In this document: piece by piece, positions 1 through 10,359 of the stretch
Position numbering within the stretch: the stretch's first letter is position 1
Layout: each line of letters opens with the position of its first letter
The notes under the pieces: model-generated
The model's database searches: none
Seen by the model: only the letters and a program-made list of their open reading frames with translations
What the model was told of the DNA's origin: nothing
Translations under genes and position numbers: made by a program
Origin: an uncultured Microbulbifer sp.
GTDB lineage: Bacteria; Pseudomonadota; Gammaproteobacteria; Pseudomonadales; Cellvibrionaceae
DNA: 47,101 nucleotides
Direction of reading: 5' to 3'
Assembly (NCBI RefSeq): GCF_913055755.1
Contig: NZ_CAJXKH010000017.1
Coordinates: forward strand, 1 to 47,101

Positions 1-1665
1 CTTGTGATAGTGCAATGCGGGCAGCGCGGCCGCCGTTGGCGACGGTACCCAGGCGGTATTGGCTCCGGCCAGCGGGTGGCCGATCTTTGCTTCCATCATC
101 GCCGCCATCATATCCGGCATGGCCCACATACCTTTTCCGATCTGCGCGCGGCCCTTGAGGCCCGTTGCCAGGCCGGTGTCCACGTTCCAGTCTTCGTAGG
201 CGGTGATCCAGCTGGATTGCTTCATGTCGCCCTTGCGAATCATCGCACCGGCCAACATGGAGGTATGGATCTCGTCACCGGTGCGATCCAGGAAACCGGT
301 ATTGATGAACGCCACACGCTCTTTTGCCTCGGCGATACACGCCTTGAGGTTGACCGTGGTACGCCGCTCCTCGTCCATGATCCCCATCTTCAGGGTATTG
401 CGGGCTAGACCAAGCGCATCTTCAATGCAATTGAACAGCGTGTTGGCGAAGGCAACTTCTTCGGGGCCGTGCATTTTGGGTTTGACGATGTAAATGCTGC
501 CGGAGCGGGAATTTTTGTGCGGTCCGCTGCCTTTCAGATCGTGGATACCAATCAGGCTGGTAATCATGCCATCGAGAATTCCTTCCGGAACTTCATTCCC
601 GTCTTTATCCAGCACCGCGTCATTGGTCATCAGGTGCCCGACATTGCGCACGAACAAAAGGCTTCGGCCATGCAGCGTAAGTGCGCTGCCGTCGGGTGCG
701 GAATATTCGCGGTCGGCGTTCAGGGTGCGCAGGATTTCGCGATCCCCTTTGCGTACTTTTTCCTGCAGGTCGCCCTTCATCAGGCCGAGCCAGTTGCGGT
801 AGACCACCACTTTATCTTCGGCATCCACCGCCGCGACGGAATCTTCGCAGTCCATGATGGTGGTCAGTGCCGCTTCCATCAGTATGTCTTTTACGCCCGC
901 ACGATCGGTCTTGCCGATGGGGCTGTTGGCATCGATCTGGATTTCAAAATGCAGGCCGTTGTTCTCCAGCAGGATCGACTGCGGTGCATCCTGGGTACCG
1001 GTGTAGCCGCAAAACTGACGGCTGTTCTGCAGTGCCGCCACCTTGCCGTTGGCGAGTTCCGCTTCCAGCAGTGAGCCGTTGATTCGATACGCGGTTACGT
1101 CACCGTGACTTGCGCCGGAAAGCGGTGCCGCCTGGTCGAGAAAGCTACGACCATAGGCAATGACCTTGTCTCCGCGGACGGGGTTATACGCCGTGCCCTT
1201 TTCCGCACCACCGGCTTCCGAAATCACATCGGTTCCGTACAGCGCATCGTACAAACTGCCCCAGCGCGCGTTGGCGGCATTAAGCGCGTAGCGTGCGTTC
1301 ATTACCGGCACTACCAGCTGGGGACCCGCCATGGTGGCGATTTCACGGTCCACGTTCGCGGTGGTGGCCGTAAAATCTGCCGGGGCCTCTACCAGATAAC
1401 CGATTTCCTTCAGGAAGGCCTTGTACTTTTCAAGGTCTCGGAAGCCTTCCGGGTTGTCCTGGTACCACTGGTCGATCTGTGCCTGGATCGCGTCGCGCTT
1501 CTCCAGCAATTGACGATTGATCGGGGCCAGATCATCGATGATCTTCTCGAACTCCGCCCAGAACACGTCGGCGCTCACGTCCGTACCCGGAATCACTTCT
1601 TCGTTAACGAGCTGGTGAAGATCTGCGGCGACCTGCAGGTTGCCGATACGGACGCGTTCCGTCAT
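1..1665 (-). CDS. glcB: Malate synthase G, C-terminus cut by window edge
   Basis: This enzyme condenses glyoxylate with acetyl-CoA to give malate, the second step of the glyoxylate bypass, in the cytoplasm. The minus-strand frame is open from an ATG at 1665 to the window edge and gives 555 residues of a family usually about 720 long, so the C-terminal quarter is missing. The start [13 protein letters not shown], the stretch [15 protein letters not shown] and the segment [14 protein letters not shown] are typical of the monomeric G form rather than the shorter A form. It lies 108 bases downstream of a LysR gene on the same strand, with isocitrate lyase beyond. A dyad at 1750-1762 upstream may be the regulator's site. 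The identification is firm; only the missing end is unknown. Confidence 0.95.
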   Translation of the reverse strand, partial: MTERVRIGNLQVAADLHQLVNEEVIPGTDVSADVFWAEFEKIIDDLAPINRQLLEKRDAIQAQIDQWYQDNPEGFRDLEKYKAFLKEIGYLVEAPADFTATTANVDREIATMAGPQLVVPVMNARYALNAANARWGSLYDALYGTDVISEAGGAEKGTAYNPVRGDKVIAYGRSFLDQAAPLSGASHGDVTAYRINGSLLEAELANGKVAALQNSRQFCGYTGTQDAPQSILLENNGLHFEIQIDANSPIGKTDRAGVKDILMEAALTTIMDCEDSVAAVDAEDKVVVYRNWLGLMKGDLQEKVRKGDREILRTLNADREYSAPDGSALTLHGRSLLFVRNVGHLMTNDAVLDKDGNEVPEGILDGMITSLIGIHDLKGSGPHKNSRSGSIYIVKPKMHGPEEVAFANTLFNCIEDALGLARNTLKMGIMDEERRTTVNLKACIAEAKERVAFINTGFLDRTGDEIHTSMLAGAMIRKGDMKQSSWITAYEDWNVDTGLATGLKGRAQIGKGMWAMPDMMAAMMEAKIGHPLAGANTAWVPSPTAAALPALHYHK

Positions 1666-1749
1666 GTCTGGCCTCTTGAGACTGTTGAGTTTCGCAGCAT
1701 TCTAAACACTTGTTCCTTCATGCCGCTAATTTATAGGTGGAATCTTCGG

Positions 1750-1762
1750 TATTCAGGGAATA
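1750..1762. promoter_or_regulatory. Candidate LysR-type T-N11-A dyad upstream of glcB
   Basis: TATTCAGGGAATA is a perfect dyad (TATTC, three bases, GAATA) and has the T-N11-A form known for LysR-family operators. It is 85-97 bases upstream of the glcB start. It is nested in a second inverted repeat, GGTATT at 1748-1753 and AATACC at 1763-1768. A TATTC half-site recurs at 2790-2794 ahead of aceA. Binding by the neighbouring LysR protein is inferred. Confidence 0.45.
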
Positions 1763-1773
1763 AATACCAAATA

Positions 1774-2709
1774 TCAGAGCTGGCGCCCTACATCGAGAAT
1801 CAGGCGTCGCATCCAGCGGTGCGGGGCGCTCTGCTGCAGTAGCGGGCTCCACGCCATCTTGAGTTCCAGCGGCGGGATGCTGAGGGGTGGATCCCGGAGC
1901 ACCACGCGGGGATTACGCTCCGCAAGCTGCGCCATACGTGTAGGGACGGTAACAATCAGGTCACTCTGTTCCGCCAGCAGCATGGCGACCTGGTAGTGAC
2001 GGGTGAATACGGAGATATCCCGCTTTTTGCCCGCCCGCCCAATGGCCTCGTCAACCCATCCCAGGCGCTGCACGTCTTCCGGGTTCACCCCTACTCCGAC
2101 CCCCATACCGGTTTTGCTCACCCAGATGTGCTGGGCCTCGAGATAACTTTCCAGACTGTAGTCGTCGAGGATCGGGTTATCCGCGCGCATCACACAGGAG
2201 AAACTGTCACTCCAGATGGTCGCCTGATGAAAGCTCTGCGGCATGCTGTCAAAGCGGTTGATCACCATGTCCACCTTGCCCTGTTCCACATCTACAAAGC
2301 TCACGTCACTGGGCGTCATGATGTCTAAACTGATACCAGGAGCGGATACGCGCAACTGCTTCAGCAGCGGCGGAATCAGTGTGGATTCCGCATAGTCACT
2401 GGCCATGATGCGAAAAGTGCGGCGGGCTTCCGCGGGCTCGAACTCGCGATTCGGCTGAATCACCTGGTCGATCGCGGCCAGTGCCTCGCGCACCATGGGC
2501 TGCAGCTCCATGGCGCGCTCGGTGGGCATCATGCCCTCGCGGGTGCGCACCAGCAGCGGATCTGCAAACAGTTCCCGCAGGCGCTTGAGACCGTTGCTCA
2601 TGGCCGGCTGGGACAGCCCCAATTGGTTGGCCGCGCGGGTCACATTGCGCTCGCGCAGCAGCACATCGAGGTATACCAGGAGGTTCAGATCGGCTCGTTC
2701 CAGATTCAT
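1774..2709 (-). CDS. LysR-family regulator between glcB and aceA
   Basis: A 311-residue LysR-type transcription factor. Residues about 6-65 form the winged helix-turn-helix (VTRAANQLGLSQPAMSNGLKRL), followed by a linker helix and a two-lobed effector-binding domain from about residue 90. Length is normal. The ATG at 2709 is the start, since the HTH begins a few residues later. The gene is divergent from isocitrate lyase (187-base gap) and directly upstream of malate synthase G on the same strand, so control of both glyoxylate-bypass genes is the natural inference. The enteric regulator of these genes, IclR, belongs to a different family. The effector is not visible from sequence; a two- or three-carbon acid would fit the context. 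Confidence 0.9.
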   Translation of the reverse strand: MNLERADLNLLVYLDVLLRERNVTRAANQLGLSQPAMSNGLKRLRELFADPLLVRTREGMMPTERAMELQPMVREALAAIDQVIQPNREFEPAEARRTFRIMASDYAESTLIPPLLKQLRVSAPGISLDIMTPSDVSFVDVEQGKVDMVINRFDSMPQSFHQATIWSDSFSCVMRADNPILDDYSLESYLEAQHIWVSKTGMGVGVGVNPEDVQRLGWVDEAIGRAGKKRDISVFTRHYQVAMLLAEQSDLIVTVPTRMAQLAERNPRVVLRDPPLSIPPLELKMAWSPLLQQSAPHRWMRRLILDVGRQL

Positions 2710-2789
2710 CGGCAGTACTCACGGAAACTTGACTGCGGCGCCACTCCAGCCGGGGTGACGGATCGCAGAATTACTTGGGTTTTGCCATG

Positions 2790-2810
2790 TATTCACCGCT
2801 TGTATAGCGG
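2790..2810. promoter_or_regulatory. Candidate operator between lysR and aceA
   Basis: The 187-base divergent intergenic region holds TATTC at 2790-2794, the same half-site as in the glcB dyad. It is followed by an inverted repeat CCGCT (2796-2800), five bases, AGCGG (2806-2810). It is about 90-105 bases upstream of the aceA start. A LysR protein encoded next to its own divergent target often binds such a place; no binding can be shown here. Confidence 0.35.
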
Positions 2811-2896
2811 AAATAACAACAATAAATTAGCCAAATTATGCCATCACTCCTAGGATACGCAACACCTACTTGCAGTCACCTTTCGAGGAATCAGCC

Positions 2897-4495
2897 ATGT
2901 CTACCTACTCTCAAGAAATCGAAAAGGCAGCCAAACTGTGCGACGCCAATGGCAGCTCCTGGGACGCTATCAGCCCGGAATCCGTCGCCCGTATGCGCCT
3001 GCAGAACAAGTTCAAGAACGGCCTGGATATCGCCCGCTACACCGCGGATATCATGCGCAAAGACATGGAGGCCTACGACAAGGACTGCACCAAGTACACC
3101 CAGTCCCTGGGTTGCTGGCACGGTTTTATCGGCCAGCAGAAAATGATTTCCATCAAGAAACATTTCGAGGGCAAGACCGACCGCCGCTACCTGTACCTGT
3201 CCGGCTGGATGGTTGCGGCCCTGCGCAGCGAATTCGGCCCGCTGCCGGACCAGTCCATGCACGAGAAAACTGCGGTTTCCGGCCTGATCGAAGAGTTATA
3301 CACCTTCCTGCGCCAGGCCGATGCCCGCGAGCTGGGCGGCCTGTTCCGCGCACTGGACGCCGCCCGTGACGCCGGCGACAAAGCGGCCGAGCAAGCGACC
3401 ATCGACAAGATCGACAACCACGTTACCCATATCGTACCGATCATCGCCGATATCGATGCCGGTTTCGGTAACGCGGAAGCCACTTACCTGCTGGCGAAAA
3501 GAATGATCGAGGCCGGAGCCTGCTGTATCCAGATCGAAAACCAGGTATCCGACGAGAAGCAGTGCGGCCATCAGGACGGCAAGGTAACCGTGCCCCACGA
3601 GGACTTCCTGGCCAAGATCCGCGCCGTGCGTTACGCATTCCTCGAGCTGGGTGTAGAAAATGGCGTAATCGTTGCCCGCACCGACTCCCTGGGTGCCGGC
3701 CTCACCAAGCAGATTGCCGTAACCAACGAACCCGGCGACCTGGGTGACCAGTACAACGCTTTCCTGGATTGCGAAGAAGTGGCTCCCGGTGACCTCCAGA
3801 ACGGCGATGTGATTATCAACCGTGAAGGCAAGCTGCTGCGTCCGAAGCGCCTGGCTTCCAATCTGTTCCAGTTCCGCAAGGGCACCGGTGAAGCCCGCTG
3901 CGTGCTGGACAGCGTGACCTCCCTGCAGAACGGCGCCGACCTGATCTGGATCGAAACCGAGAAGCCCCACGTGCGCCAGATCGGCGGCATGATGGACGAA
4001 ATCCGCAAGCAGGTTCCGAATGCCAAGCTGGTTTACAACAACAGTCCGTCCTTCAACTGGACCCTGAACTTCCGCCAGCAGGTATTCGACGCGTGGAAAG
4101 AAGAAGGCAAAGACGTTTCTTCTTACGACCGCGACAGCCTGATGAGTGCCGAGTACGACGGTAGCGAACTGTCCAAGGCGGCAGATGAGAAGATCCGTAC
4201 CTTCCAGGCGGATGCGTCCCGTGAGGCGGGTATCTTCCACCACCTTATCACCCTGCCGACCTACCACACCGCTGCGCTGTCCACCGACAACCTGGCGAAA
4301 GAGTACTTCGGCGAGAAAGGTATGCTGGGTTACGTGGAAGGTGTGCAGCGCAAGGAAATCCGCCAAGGTATCGCCTGCGTCAAGCACCAGAACATGGCCG
4401 GTTCCGACATGGGTGACGACCACAAGGAATACTTCGCCGGTGAAGCTGCGCTGAAAGCGGCCGGTAAAGACAACACCATGAACCAGTTCGGCTGA
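2897..4495 (+). CDS. aceA: Isocitrate lyase, long form
   Basis: This enzyme cleaves isocitrate to succinate and glyoxylate, the first step of the glyoxylate bypass. The protein is 532 residues, matching the long isocitrate lyases of Pseudomonas and Colwellia (about 530) rather than the 430-residue enteric form. The catalytic signature KQCGH is at residues 221-225, with the active cysteine at 223. An in-frame ATG at 2870 exists, but GAGGAA before the ATG at 2897 and the family N-terminus MSTYSQEIE favour 2897. A strong terminator follows at 4555. With malate synthase and the LysR gene it forms a divergent glyoxylate locus. Confidence 0.97.
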   Translation: MSTYSQEIEKAAKLCDANGSSWDAISPESVARMRLQNKFKNGLDIARYTADIMRKDMEAYDKDCTKYTQSLGCWHGFIGQQKMISIKKHFEGKTDRRYLYLSGWMVAALRSEFGPLPDQSMHEKTAVSGLIEELYTFLRQADARELGGLFRALDAARDAGDKAAEQATIDKIDNHVTHIVPIIADIDAGFGNAEATYLLAKRMIEAGACCIQIENQVSDEKQCGHQDGKVTVPHEDFLAKIRAVRYAFLELGVENGVIVARTDSLGAGLTKQIAVTNEPGDLGDQYNAFLDCEEVAPGDLQNGDVIINREGKLLRPKRLASNLFQFRKGTGEARCVLDSVTSLQNGADLIWIETEKPHVRQIGGMMDEIRKQVPNAKLVYNNSPSFNWTLNFRQQVFDAWKEEGKDVSSYDRDSLMSAEYDGSELSKAADEKIRTFQADASREAGIFHHLITLPTYHTAALSTDNLAKEYFGEKGMLGYVEGVQRKEIRQGIACVKHQNMAGSDMGDDHKEYFAGEAALKAAGKDNTMNQFG

Positions 4496-4554
4496 GCCGA
4501 TTTGCCGGAAGCAGATTCTTCCTTATCCCTGAGAATCGCTTCACCCATTGTGAC

Positions 4555-4579
4555 GGGCCGCACTAGCGGCCCTTTTTTT
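4555..4579 (+). terminator. Rho-independent terminator of aceA
   Basis: Arms GGGCCGC (4555-4561) and GCGGCCC (4566-4572) close a four-base loop and run into seven T. It isolates aceA from the ackA-pta pair that starts at 4662. Confidence 0.92.
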
Positions 4580-4661
4580 GGTTTCTATTTCCCTCTCCAG
4601 TCTGATTGGCGCAAACCTGAACTAGTCTTAACACATGCGCGAAATCCAGCCGGCGTGAGAT

Positions 4662-5897
4662 ATGCAGAACTCCAGCCATGTACTCGTACTGAACTGCGGC
4701 AGTTCTTCCCTCAAATTTGCCATCGTCGACCCCCGCAGTGGGCGGGCGCTGGTCAGTGGTATTGGCGAAGCACTGGGACAGGCAGACTCACGGGTCAAAT
4801 GGAAGCGCAACGGTGAGAGCATCGCGAAAAACCTGCCGGCGCAGGCAAAACACGGTGCAGTGATCCAGCTACTGGTGGACGAGATAATTGCGCGGGAACC
4901 GTCCCTGAAATCGCATCTGGTTGCCATCGGCCACCGGGTGGTACACGGCGGTGAGAAGTTCTCCCATTCCGTGCTGATCAACCAGGCAGTTACCGACGCC
5001 ATTCGCGAATGCAGTGCCCTGGCCCCGCTGCACAATCCCGCCGCCCTCGCGGGTGTCGAGGCCGCGGGCAGTGCCTTTCCCGAGCTGCCGCAAGTCGCGG
5101 TGTTCGATACCGCGTTTCACCAGAGCATGCCCCGGCATGCGTATATCTACGCCCTGCCCTACAGTCTCTATCGCGATCACGGTATTCGCCGCTACGGCAT
5201 GCACGGTACCAGCCACCGCTATGTGGCGGCCCGCGCAGCGGAGCTGCTCAACCTGGCCTTCAATGAGGTGAACATCATTTCTGCCCACCTGGGAAACGGC
5301 GCATCCATCACGGCAATTCGCAACGGTAAAAGTGTGGATACCAGTATGGGGCTGACGCCACTGGAGGGGCTGGTCATGGGCACCCGCAGTGGCGACGTCG
5401 ACCCCGGCCTGCTGATGCACCTCGGTTGCCGTCTGGATTACTCGGTGAAACAGATCAACGATCTGCTGAACAAGGAAAGTGGTCTGCTCGGTATTTCCGA
5501 ACTGAGCAACGACTGCCGCGAGCTGGAACAGGCGGCGGCACACGGACATAGCGGTGCGGTGCTCGCCCTGGAAATTTTTTGCTACCGGCTGGCGAAATAT
5601 ATCGCCGCCTATTATGTGCCACTCACGGATGTCGATGCCCTGGTGTTCACCGGAGGTATCGGTGAAAACTCCAGCCTGATCCGGGAAAAGGTACTCGCGC
5701 ACTTGCAGTGTCTCGGATACCACCTCGATCCGGAAAAAAACCTTCTGGCCAGATTCGGGGAGGAAGGCGGCATTCACCGGGACAATTCCCCGGCGGTACT
5801 GGTCATTCCCACCAATGAAGAGTGGGTAATCGCCCGCGATGCCGCCGCCCTGGTGCCACCCGAGCAGCCCAACGGCGATTCGGTGAGCCGGGAGTAG
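4662..5897 (+). CDS. ackA: Acetate kinase
   Basis: Reversible phosphotransfer between ATP and acetate gives acetyl phosphate, in the cytoplasm. The 411-residue protein starts [19 protein letters not shown], where the NCGSSSLK strip is the family's first nucleotide/phosphate signature. [11 protein letters not shown], the HGTSHRYV stretch and the C-terminal [10 protein letters not shown] are also present. The length is usual. Translation ends five bases before the phosphotransacetylase start, so the two are an operon and probably coupled. Together they make acetyl-CoA from acetate, or release acetate when carbon overflows. Beside aceA and glcB the assimilating direction seems likely, but both directions are possible. 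Confidence 0.96.
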   Translation: MQNSSHVLVLNCGSSSLKFAIVDPRSGRALVSGIGEALGQADSRVKWKRNGESIAKNLPAQAKHGAVIQLLVDEIIAREPSLKSHLVAIGHRVVHGGEKFSHSVLINQAVTDAIRECSALAPLHNPAALAGVEAAGSAFPELPQVAVFDTAFHQSMPRHAYIYALPYSLYRDHGIRRYGMHGTSHRYVAARAAELLNLAFNEVNIISAHLGNGASITAIRNGKSVDTSMGLTPLEGLVMGTRSGDVDPGLLMHLGCRLDYSVKQINDLLNKESGLLGISELSNDCRELEQAAAHGHSGAVLALEIFCYRLAKYIAAYYVPLTDVDALVFTGGIGENSSLIREKVLAHLQCLGYHLDPEKNLLARFGEEGGIHRDNSPAVLVIPTNEEWVIARDAAALVPPEQPNGDSVSRE

Positions 5898-5902
5898 TCG
5901 GG

Positions 5903-8038
5903 ATGTCACGTACCATCATGCTGGTCCCCATCAGTGCGGGCGTCGGAATTACATCGGTCAGCCTGGGTACGCTGCGGGCGCTGGAACGCAATGGCGTCAG
6001 CGTCAGCTTCTACAAACCGGTCGCGGAAACGGTCAAGAACGAGAAACATCACGATCGCTCCAACGAAATTCTGCGCCGGGCGTCGGACCTTAAAGTGCCG
6101 GACTCCTGCTCAATGTACCACGCGGAATCCCTGATCAGCCGCGGCGACCTCTCCGCGCTGCTGGAGGATATTCTCGCCCGCTTTCGCGAGGGCGCCAGCA
6201 AAGCCGATGTTTCCATCGTGGAGGGGCTGGTTCCCAATGCGGAAAACCAGTTCGCCTCACAGCTGAACCTGCAGATCGCCAAGGCCCTGGATGCGGAAAT
6301 CGTTCTGGTGGTCTGCCCGAACCTGGATTCCACCCAGCAACTGAAAGACCGCCTGGAGCTGGCGATGGCAGCTTTCGGCGGTGTCGAGTCCGGTCGCGTG
6401 GTGGGCTGTATCGTCAATAAGGTGGGCGCACCGACACAAGTACCGGATGCCCCGGGCGCAGATATTACCGGCGTATTCGAAGCGCCCAAGGCGCGCCGCG
6501 GCAACCTGGAAATACTCGCCCTGTTCGGCAAAAGTCCGCTGCCGATTATCGGCTGTATCCCGTGGAATGCAGACCTGGTAGCGCCCCGGGCAAAAGACCT
6601 GGCGGATCACTTCGGTGCGGAAGTGCTCAATTACGGTGAACTGGATACCCGCAGGCTACACAGCATCACATTCTGCTCCCGCTCCCTGGGCAATATGATC
6701 TACCGTTTTGAGCCCGGCGCCATGCTGGTCACTTCCGGTGACCGCCCGGATGTGATTGTGGCGGCGTGCCTTGCGGCCATGAACGGGGTGAAAATCGGCT
6801 GTCTGCTGTTGACCGGGGGATATTACATCGAGCCCATGGTGCGCAAACTGTGTGCGCCCGCGCTGGACACCGGGCTGCCGGTGATTCAGGTCAACACCAA
6901 TACCTGGCAGACCGCACTGCAACTGCAGCATTTCAATACGGAAACCCCCACCGATGATCTGGAGCGTATTGAAAAGGTACAGGACTTTATTGCCGGCCAC
7001 CTCGACAACCACTGGATCGAATCCCTGAGCAGTGAATCCGACAGGCCCAAACGGCTGTCTCCCCCGGCCTTCCGCTTCCAGCTTACAGAACTTGCACGCA
7101 AGGCCAACAAGCGCATCGTGCTGCCGGAGGGAGACGAACCGCGCACGGTGAAGGCGGCCCTCATCTGTGCCGAGCGCGGTATTGCACGACCGGTGCTACT
7201 CGGCGACCCCAAGGAAATCCACCGCGTGGCCGAACAGCAGGGACTTGCACTGGGTGACAAGGTGGAAATCATCGACCCGGCAACGGCGCGCAACAAATAC
7301 GTCGAGCCCATGGTCCAATTGCGCAAGGGCAAGGGACTGACGGAAATCGTGGCCAAGGAGCAACTGCAGGACAACGTTGTGCTCGGCACCATGATGCTGG
7401 CCCAGGGTGAGGTGGACGGACTGGTATCCGGCGCCGTGCACACCACCGCCAATACCATCCGCCCCGCCCTGCAACTGATCAAGACCGCGCCCGGTGCCGC
7501 ACTGGTCTCTTCGGTGTTTTTTATGCTGTTGCCGGACCAGGTGCTGGTGTACGGGGATTGCGCAATCAATCCGGACCCAAATGCCACGGAACTGGCAGAC
7601 ATCGCCATTCAGTCCGCGGACTCCGCAACCGCCTTCGGCATCGAGCCGCGGGTGGCGATGATCAGCTATTCCACCGGCACGTCCGGTACCGGTTCCGACG
7701 TGGACAAGGTGCGTGAAGCGACCGAGCTGGCAAAACACAAGCGCCCGGACCTGATCATCGACGGGCCGCTGCAGTACGACGCCGCGATCATGGAAAATGT
7801 GGCAAAGAAGAAGGCGCCCGACAGCCCGGTGGCAGGGCGAGCCACGGTATTTATTTTCCCGGATCTGAATACCGGCAACACCACCTACAAGGCAGTACAG
7901 CGCAGTGCCGACCTGATCAGTATCGGCCCCATGTTGCAGGGTATGCGCAAGCCGGTGAACGACCTGTCCCGCGGCGCCCTGGTTGACGATATTGTTTACA
8001 CCATCGCCCTGACCGCTATCCAGGCCAGCCAGAACTGA
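5903..8038 (+). CDS. pta: Phosphate acetyltransferase, long form
   Basis: This enzyme converts acetyl phosphate and CoA to acetyl-CoA and phosphate. The protein is 711 residues. It has an N-terminal P-loop-like/DRTGG regulatory part ([20 protein letters not shown] at residues 4-23, with an atypical loop) and a C-terminal catalytic PTA domain from about residue 390 ([20 protein letters not shown]). [16 protein letters not shown] and [16 protein letters not shown] mark the active-site region. An in-frame upstream start at 5822 would lie inside ackA; the ATG at 5903 has GGAG eight bases ahead and matches the family N-terminus. It is the second gene of the ackA-pta operon and converges on the acetyl-CoA hydrolase gene only 12 bases away, with no obvious terminator between. 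Confidence 0.95.
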   Translation: MSRTIMLVPISAGVGITSVSLGTLRALERNGVSVSFYKPVAETVKNEKHHDRSNEILRRASDLKVPDSCSMYHAESLISRGDLSALLEDILARFREGASKADVSIVEGLVPNAENQFASQLNLQIAKALDAEIVLVVCPNLDSTQQLKDRLELAMAAFGGVESGRVVGCIVNKVGAPTQVPDAPGADITGVFEAPKARRGNLEILALFGKSPLPIIGCIPWNADLVAPRAKDLADHFGAEVLNYGELDTRRLHSITFCSRSLGNMIYRFEPGAMLVTSGDRPDVIVAACLAAMNGVKIGCLLLTGGYYIEPMVRKLCAPALDTGLPVIQVNTNTWQTALQLQHFNTETPTDDLERIEKVQDFIAGHLDNHWIESLSSESDRPKRLSPPAFRFQLTELARKANKRIVLPEGDEPRTVKAALICAERGIARPVLLGDPKEIHRVAEQQGLALGDKVEIIDPATARNKYVEPMVQLRKGKGLTEIVAKEQLQDNVVLGTMMLAQGEVDGLVSGAVHTTANTIRPALQLIKTAPGAALVSSVFFMLLPDQVLVYGDCAINPDPNATELADIAIQSADSATAFGIEPRVAMISYSTGTSGTGSDVDKVREATELAKHKRPDLIIDGPLQYDAAIMENVAKKKAPDSPVAGRATVFIFPDLNTGNTTYKAVQRSADLISIGPMLQGMRKPVNDLSRGALVDDIVYTIALTAIQASQN

Positions 8039-8050
8039 AAGCCGACGCCG

Positions 8051-10303
8051 TCATTCCCCGGCGGGCTGGTGCTGCTGGCCGGTTTCCCCTGCGGCTTCAG
8101 CGGTCTCTCCCAGCGGCCTGCGGGAATCCACGAAGTGCACCAGTGCGCCCGCCACCAGATACGCTTCCAGGCGGTGTTCGTAACTGTCGGTGTAGGTGAA
8201 GGCCATGCGCTCGAGACAGCGCCCAACGGATTCGTGCTCTGGCCTGTCACTCTTCCAGCTGCGCCTGCCGTCACGCAGGACCGGCCACATCTGCCAGATT
8301 TTCCGACTGTGGCTTTTCAGCGCCTTGAGTGCAATGGCCAGGCGGGCCTCCTCTTCGGTGAGATCCGTACCCAGAGGAAAGTACGGCAGGTTGCGCAGGC
8401 GATGGCCCTGCTCAAACACTTTTTGCAACCGTTGCGGGGTATTGTTGTGGAAGGCCGCGGGAATCTCGTAGCCTGCCTCGATCTTGCCCGCTTTTTTAGC
8501 CTGTTTTAACAGCGCGTCCTGAAAACGGGAGTCTGCAATACACAGCATTGCCGCGATCACATCGCGATCGGTTTTCCCACGCAAATCCGCAGCGCCGTAC
8601 TCCGTGACCACCATATCCCGCAGGTGCCGGGGTATGGTGCAGTGGGGATACTGCCAGACAATGTTGCTGCGGGTTTTCCCGCCGGCGATACGGGTACTGG
8701 GTACGGCGATTATCGAACGCGCCCCGGTCAACTCGTGGGCCTGGGCAACAAAGTTGTACTGCCCGCCCACGCCACTCACCACCTGCCCATCTTCCAGCCC
8801 GTCGGACACCACCGATCCGGTGAGGGTTACCATCATTGCGGAATTGACGAAGCGGGCATCCTGTCGCTGGGCGACCTTGAGTGCGCGGTCTTGCTGCAGA
8901 TCGTTGATAAAATCGATGGCGGTCATATTGAAGCCGGCACGCTCATCTTCTGGCATTTCCCGCAGCGCGCGGTACATCGCATTGGATCCGAGGTAAAAGC
9001 CACCGTGCAGCCAGGTCGCTCCCGGCAGTTTGCGCCCGGCACATTCCCCCAGCAGCTTTCTGCGCCCGGTGCTGCTGTGCAGATCGCACTCTTCCAGCTC
9101 GCCGTGTTTGTCGAGAAAGCGGTGGCCCCGCCAGCTGTAGCTCGGGTCGATAACGCCCAGTCGCTGTAAATAATTGGTATCTTCTTCCGTCAGTGGACAC
9201 TGAATGCGCCCGGCATCGTGCAGCTTGAGCAGCAATTCCTCGTCCACCTCTCCCGAGATACTGCCGCTGTTGATCAGCGACTGGATCACCGGGTCCGGGT
9301 ACACTGCCCGCTTGAGGATCCCCGCCTTGCGCAGGTGAAGAAATCCCTCCGGCACCATTTCGCTGGCGCCATACAGCCCCAGCCTGAATTCATCCAGTTC
9401 CAACGGCAACCGACACAGCTGGCCGTCTTTATCTTCCCACAGGGTTTGCAGCAGTTCCCGGTACTCGTTGTTATTGCAGTGGCGCAGGCGCAGGATATGA
9501 GTGATCGCATCACTGAGCGCACCGATACCCACCTGCAGGGTACCGCCGTCGCGGATCAGGCCGGCGATATGCAACGCGAGCGCGTATTCGGTCAGCCCCA
9601 CTGGCGGATTCGGCGCCGGGAACAGTGATTGCTGCATCCCCTCACCTTCCAGCAGGAAGTCGAAGTCCCCAGCTGGCAGTTCCGCATCGCGACCGATATA
9701 TGGCAACTCGGGGTTGACCTCGCCCACCAGTACAATTGGACCGTAACCCCGCTCTTTGGCCAACGCCAGTAATGGCAGGGTGAGATCCGGATTGCTACTG
9801 AGGCTGAAACTGTCGCTGCGGTCCGGCGCCGGCGAAACCATCTGCGCAACCACATTCACGCCGCGATCCAGCAGGTCCCTGGGCACATGGGTGTAATTGG
9901 CGCTGACATACTGTTGCTGGGCGGTGGGGTTGTGGAGGAAGCTTCCGGGCTGGATAAAGAACTCGCACACTTCAATATTGTCCGGCAGCAGATTTTTGCG
10001 CCGGGCCTGGGTATAGGTGAGCTCCTGGTAATCCGTATACAACCTGTCGAGGAGTGGCTGCACGAAGCGGCGCTGCAGTTCGCTACTGGCGCGGGGTCGC
10101 TCCAGGGTCAGTGCGGTGTAGATGGTGAGACTAATTTCCGCGTCCTGCTGTGCCCGCGCAAACAGTGCATTGGCAAAATGGTTGGCCTTGCCAAGCCCCA
10201 GTGGCAGCCCGAGTACGATCTTCTTACCCACCCGCTCCAGTAGCGCATCGACACAGTCGTCTGCGGCATGAAGTCTCGTCGGTGTCCCTTTGCTGCCAGC
10301 CAT
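8051..10303 (-). CDS. Acetyl-CoA hydrolase/transferase family protein
   Basis: A 750-residue member of the acetyl-CoA hydrolase / 4-hydroxybutyrate CoA-transferase family. The N-terminal CoA-transferase half begins near residue 20 (KIVLGLPLGLGKANHFANAL). The C-terminal half carries the family blocks GVGGQYNFVAQ, RIAGGKTRSNIV and VVTEYGAADLRGKT; the glutamate in VTEYG is the likely CoA-thioester nucleophile. It should move CoA between acetate and other short acids, or hydrolyse acetyl-CoA; which one cannot be told. At 750 residues it is longer than the roughly 500-residue fungal and bacterial hydrolases, with extra sequence before and after the core. It converges with pta and is followed upstream by fadE on the same strand. 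Confidence 0.85.
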   Translation of the reverse strand: MAGSKGTPTRLHAADDCVDALLERVGKKIVLGLPLGLGKANHFANALFARAQQDAEISLTIYTALTLERPRASSELQRRFVQPLLDRLYTDYQELTYTQARRKNLLPDNIEVCEFFIQPGSFLHNPTAQQQYVSANYTHVPRDLLDRGVNVVAQMVSPAPDRSDSFSLSSNPDLTLPLLALAKERGYGPIVLVGEVNPELPYIGRDAELPAGDFDFLLEGEGMQQSLFPAPNPPVGLTEYALALHIAGLIRDGGTLQVGIGALSDAITHILRLRHCNNNEYRELLQTLWEDKDGQLCRLPLELDEFRLGLYGASEMVPEGFLHLRKAGILKRAVYPDPVIQSLINSGSISGEVDEELLLKLHDAGRIQCPLTEEDTNYLQRLGVIDPSYSWRGHRFLDKHGELEECDLHSSTGRRKLLGECAGRKLPGATWLHGGFYLGSNAMYRALREMPEDERAGFNMTAIDFINDLQQDRALKVAQRQDARFVNSAMMVTLTGSVVSDGLEDGQVVSGVGGQYNFVAQAHELTGARSIIAVPSTRIAGGKTRSNIVWQYPHCTIPRHLRDMVVTEYGAADLRGKTDRDVIAAMLCIADSRFQDALLKQAKKAGKIEAGYEIPAAFHNNTPQRLQKVFEQGHRLRNLPYFPLGTDLTEEEARLAIALKALKSHSRKIWQMWPVLRDGRRSWKSDRPEHESVGRCLERMAFTYTDSYEHRLEAYLVAGALVHFVDSRRPLGETAEAAGETGQQHQPAGE

Positions 10304-10359
10304 CTGTTTATTCAGCCTTTTGCTTTCGCCTTGCCGAAATCACACTGAAAGACCGGGAT

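Noticed and set aside
3296..4423. A 375-codon open frame on the minus strand
   Set aside because: It is antisense to isocitrate lyase, with no ribosome site or family resemblance.
4869..5909. A 346-codon open frame on the minus strand
   Set aside because: It is antisense to acetate kinase, and its composition matches a shadow frame.
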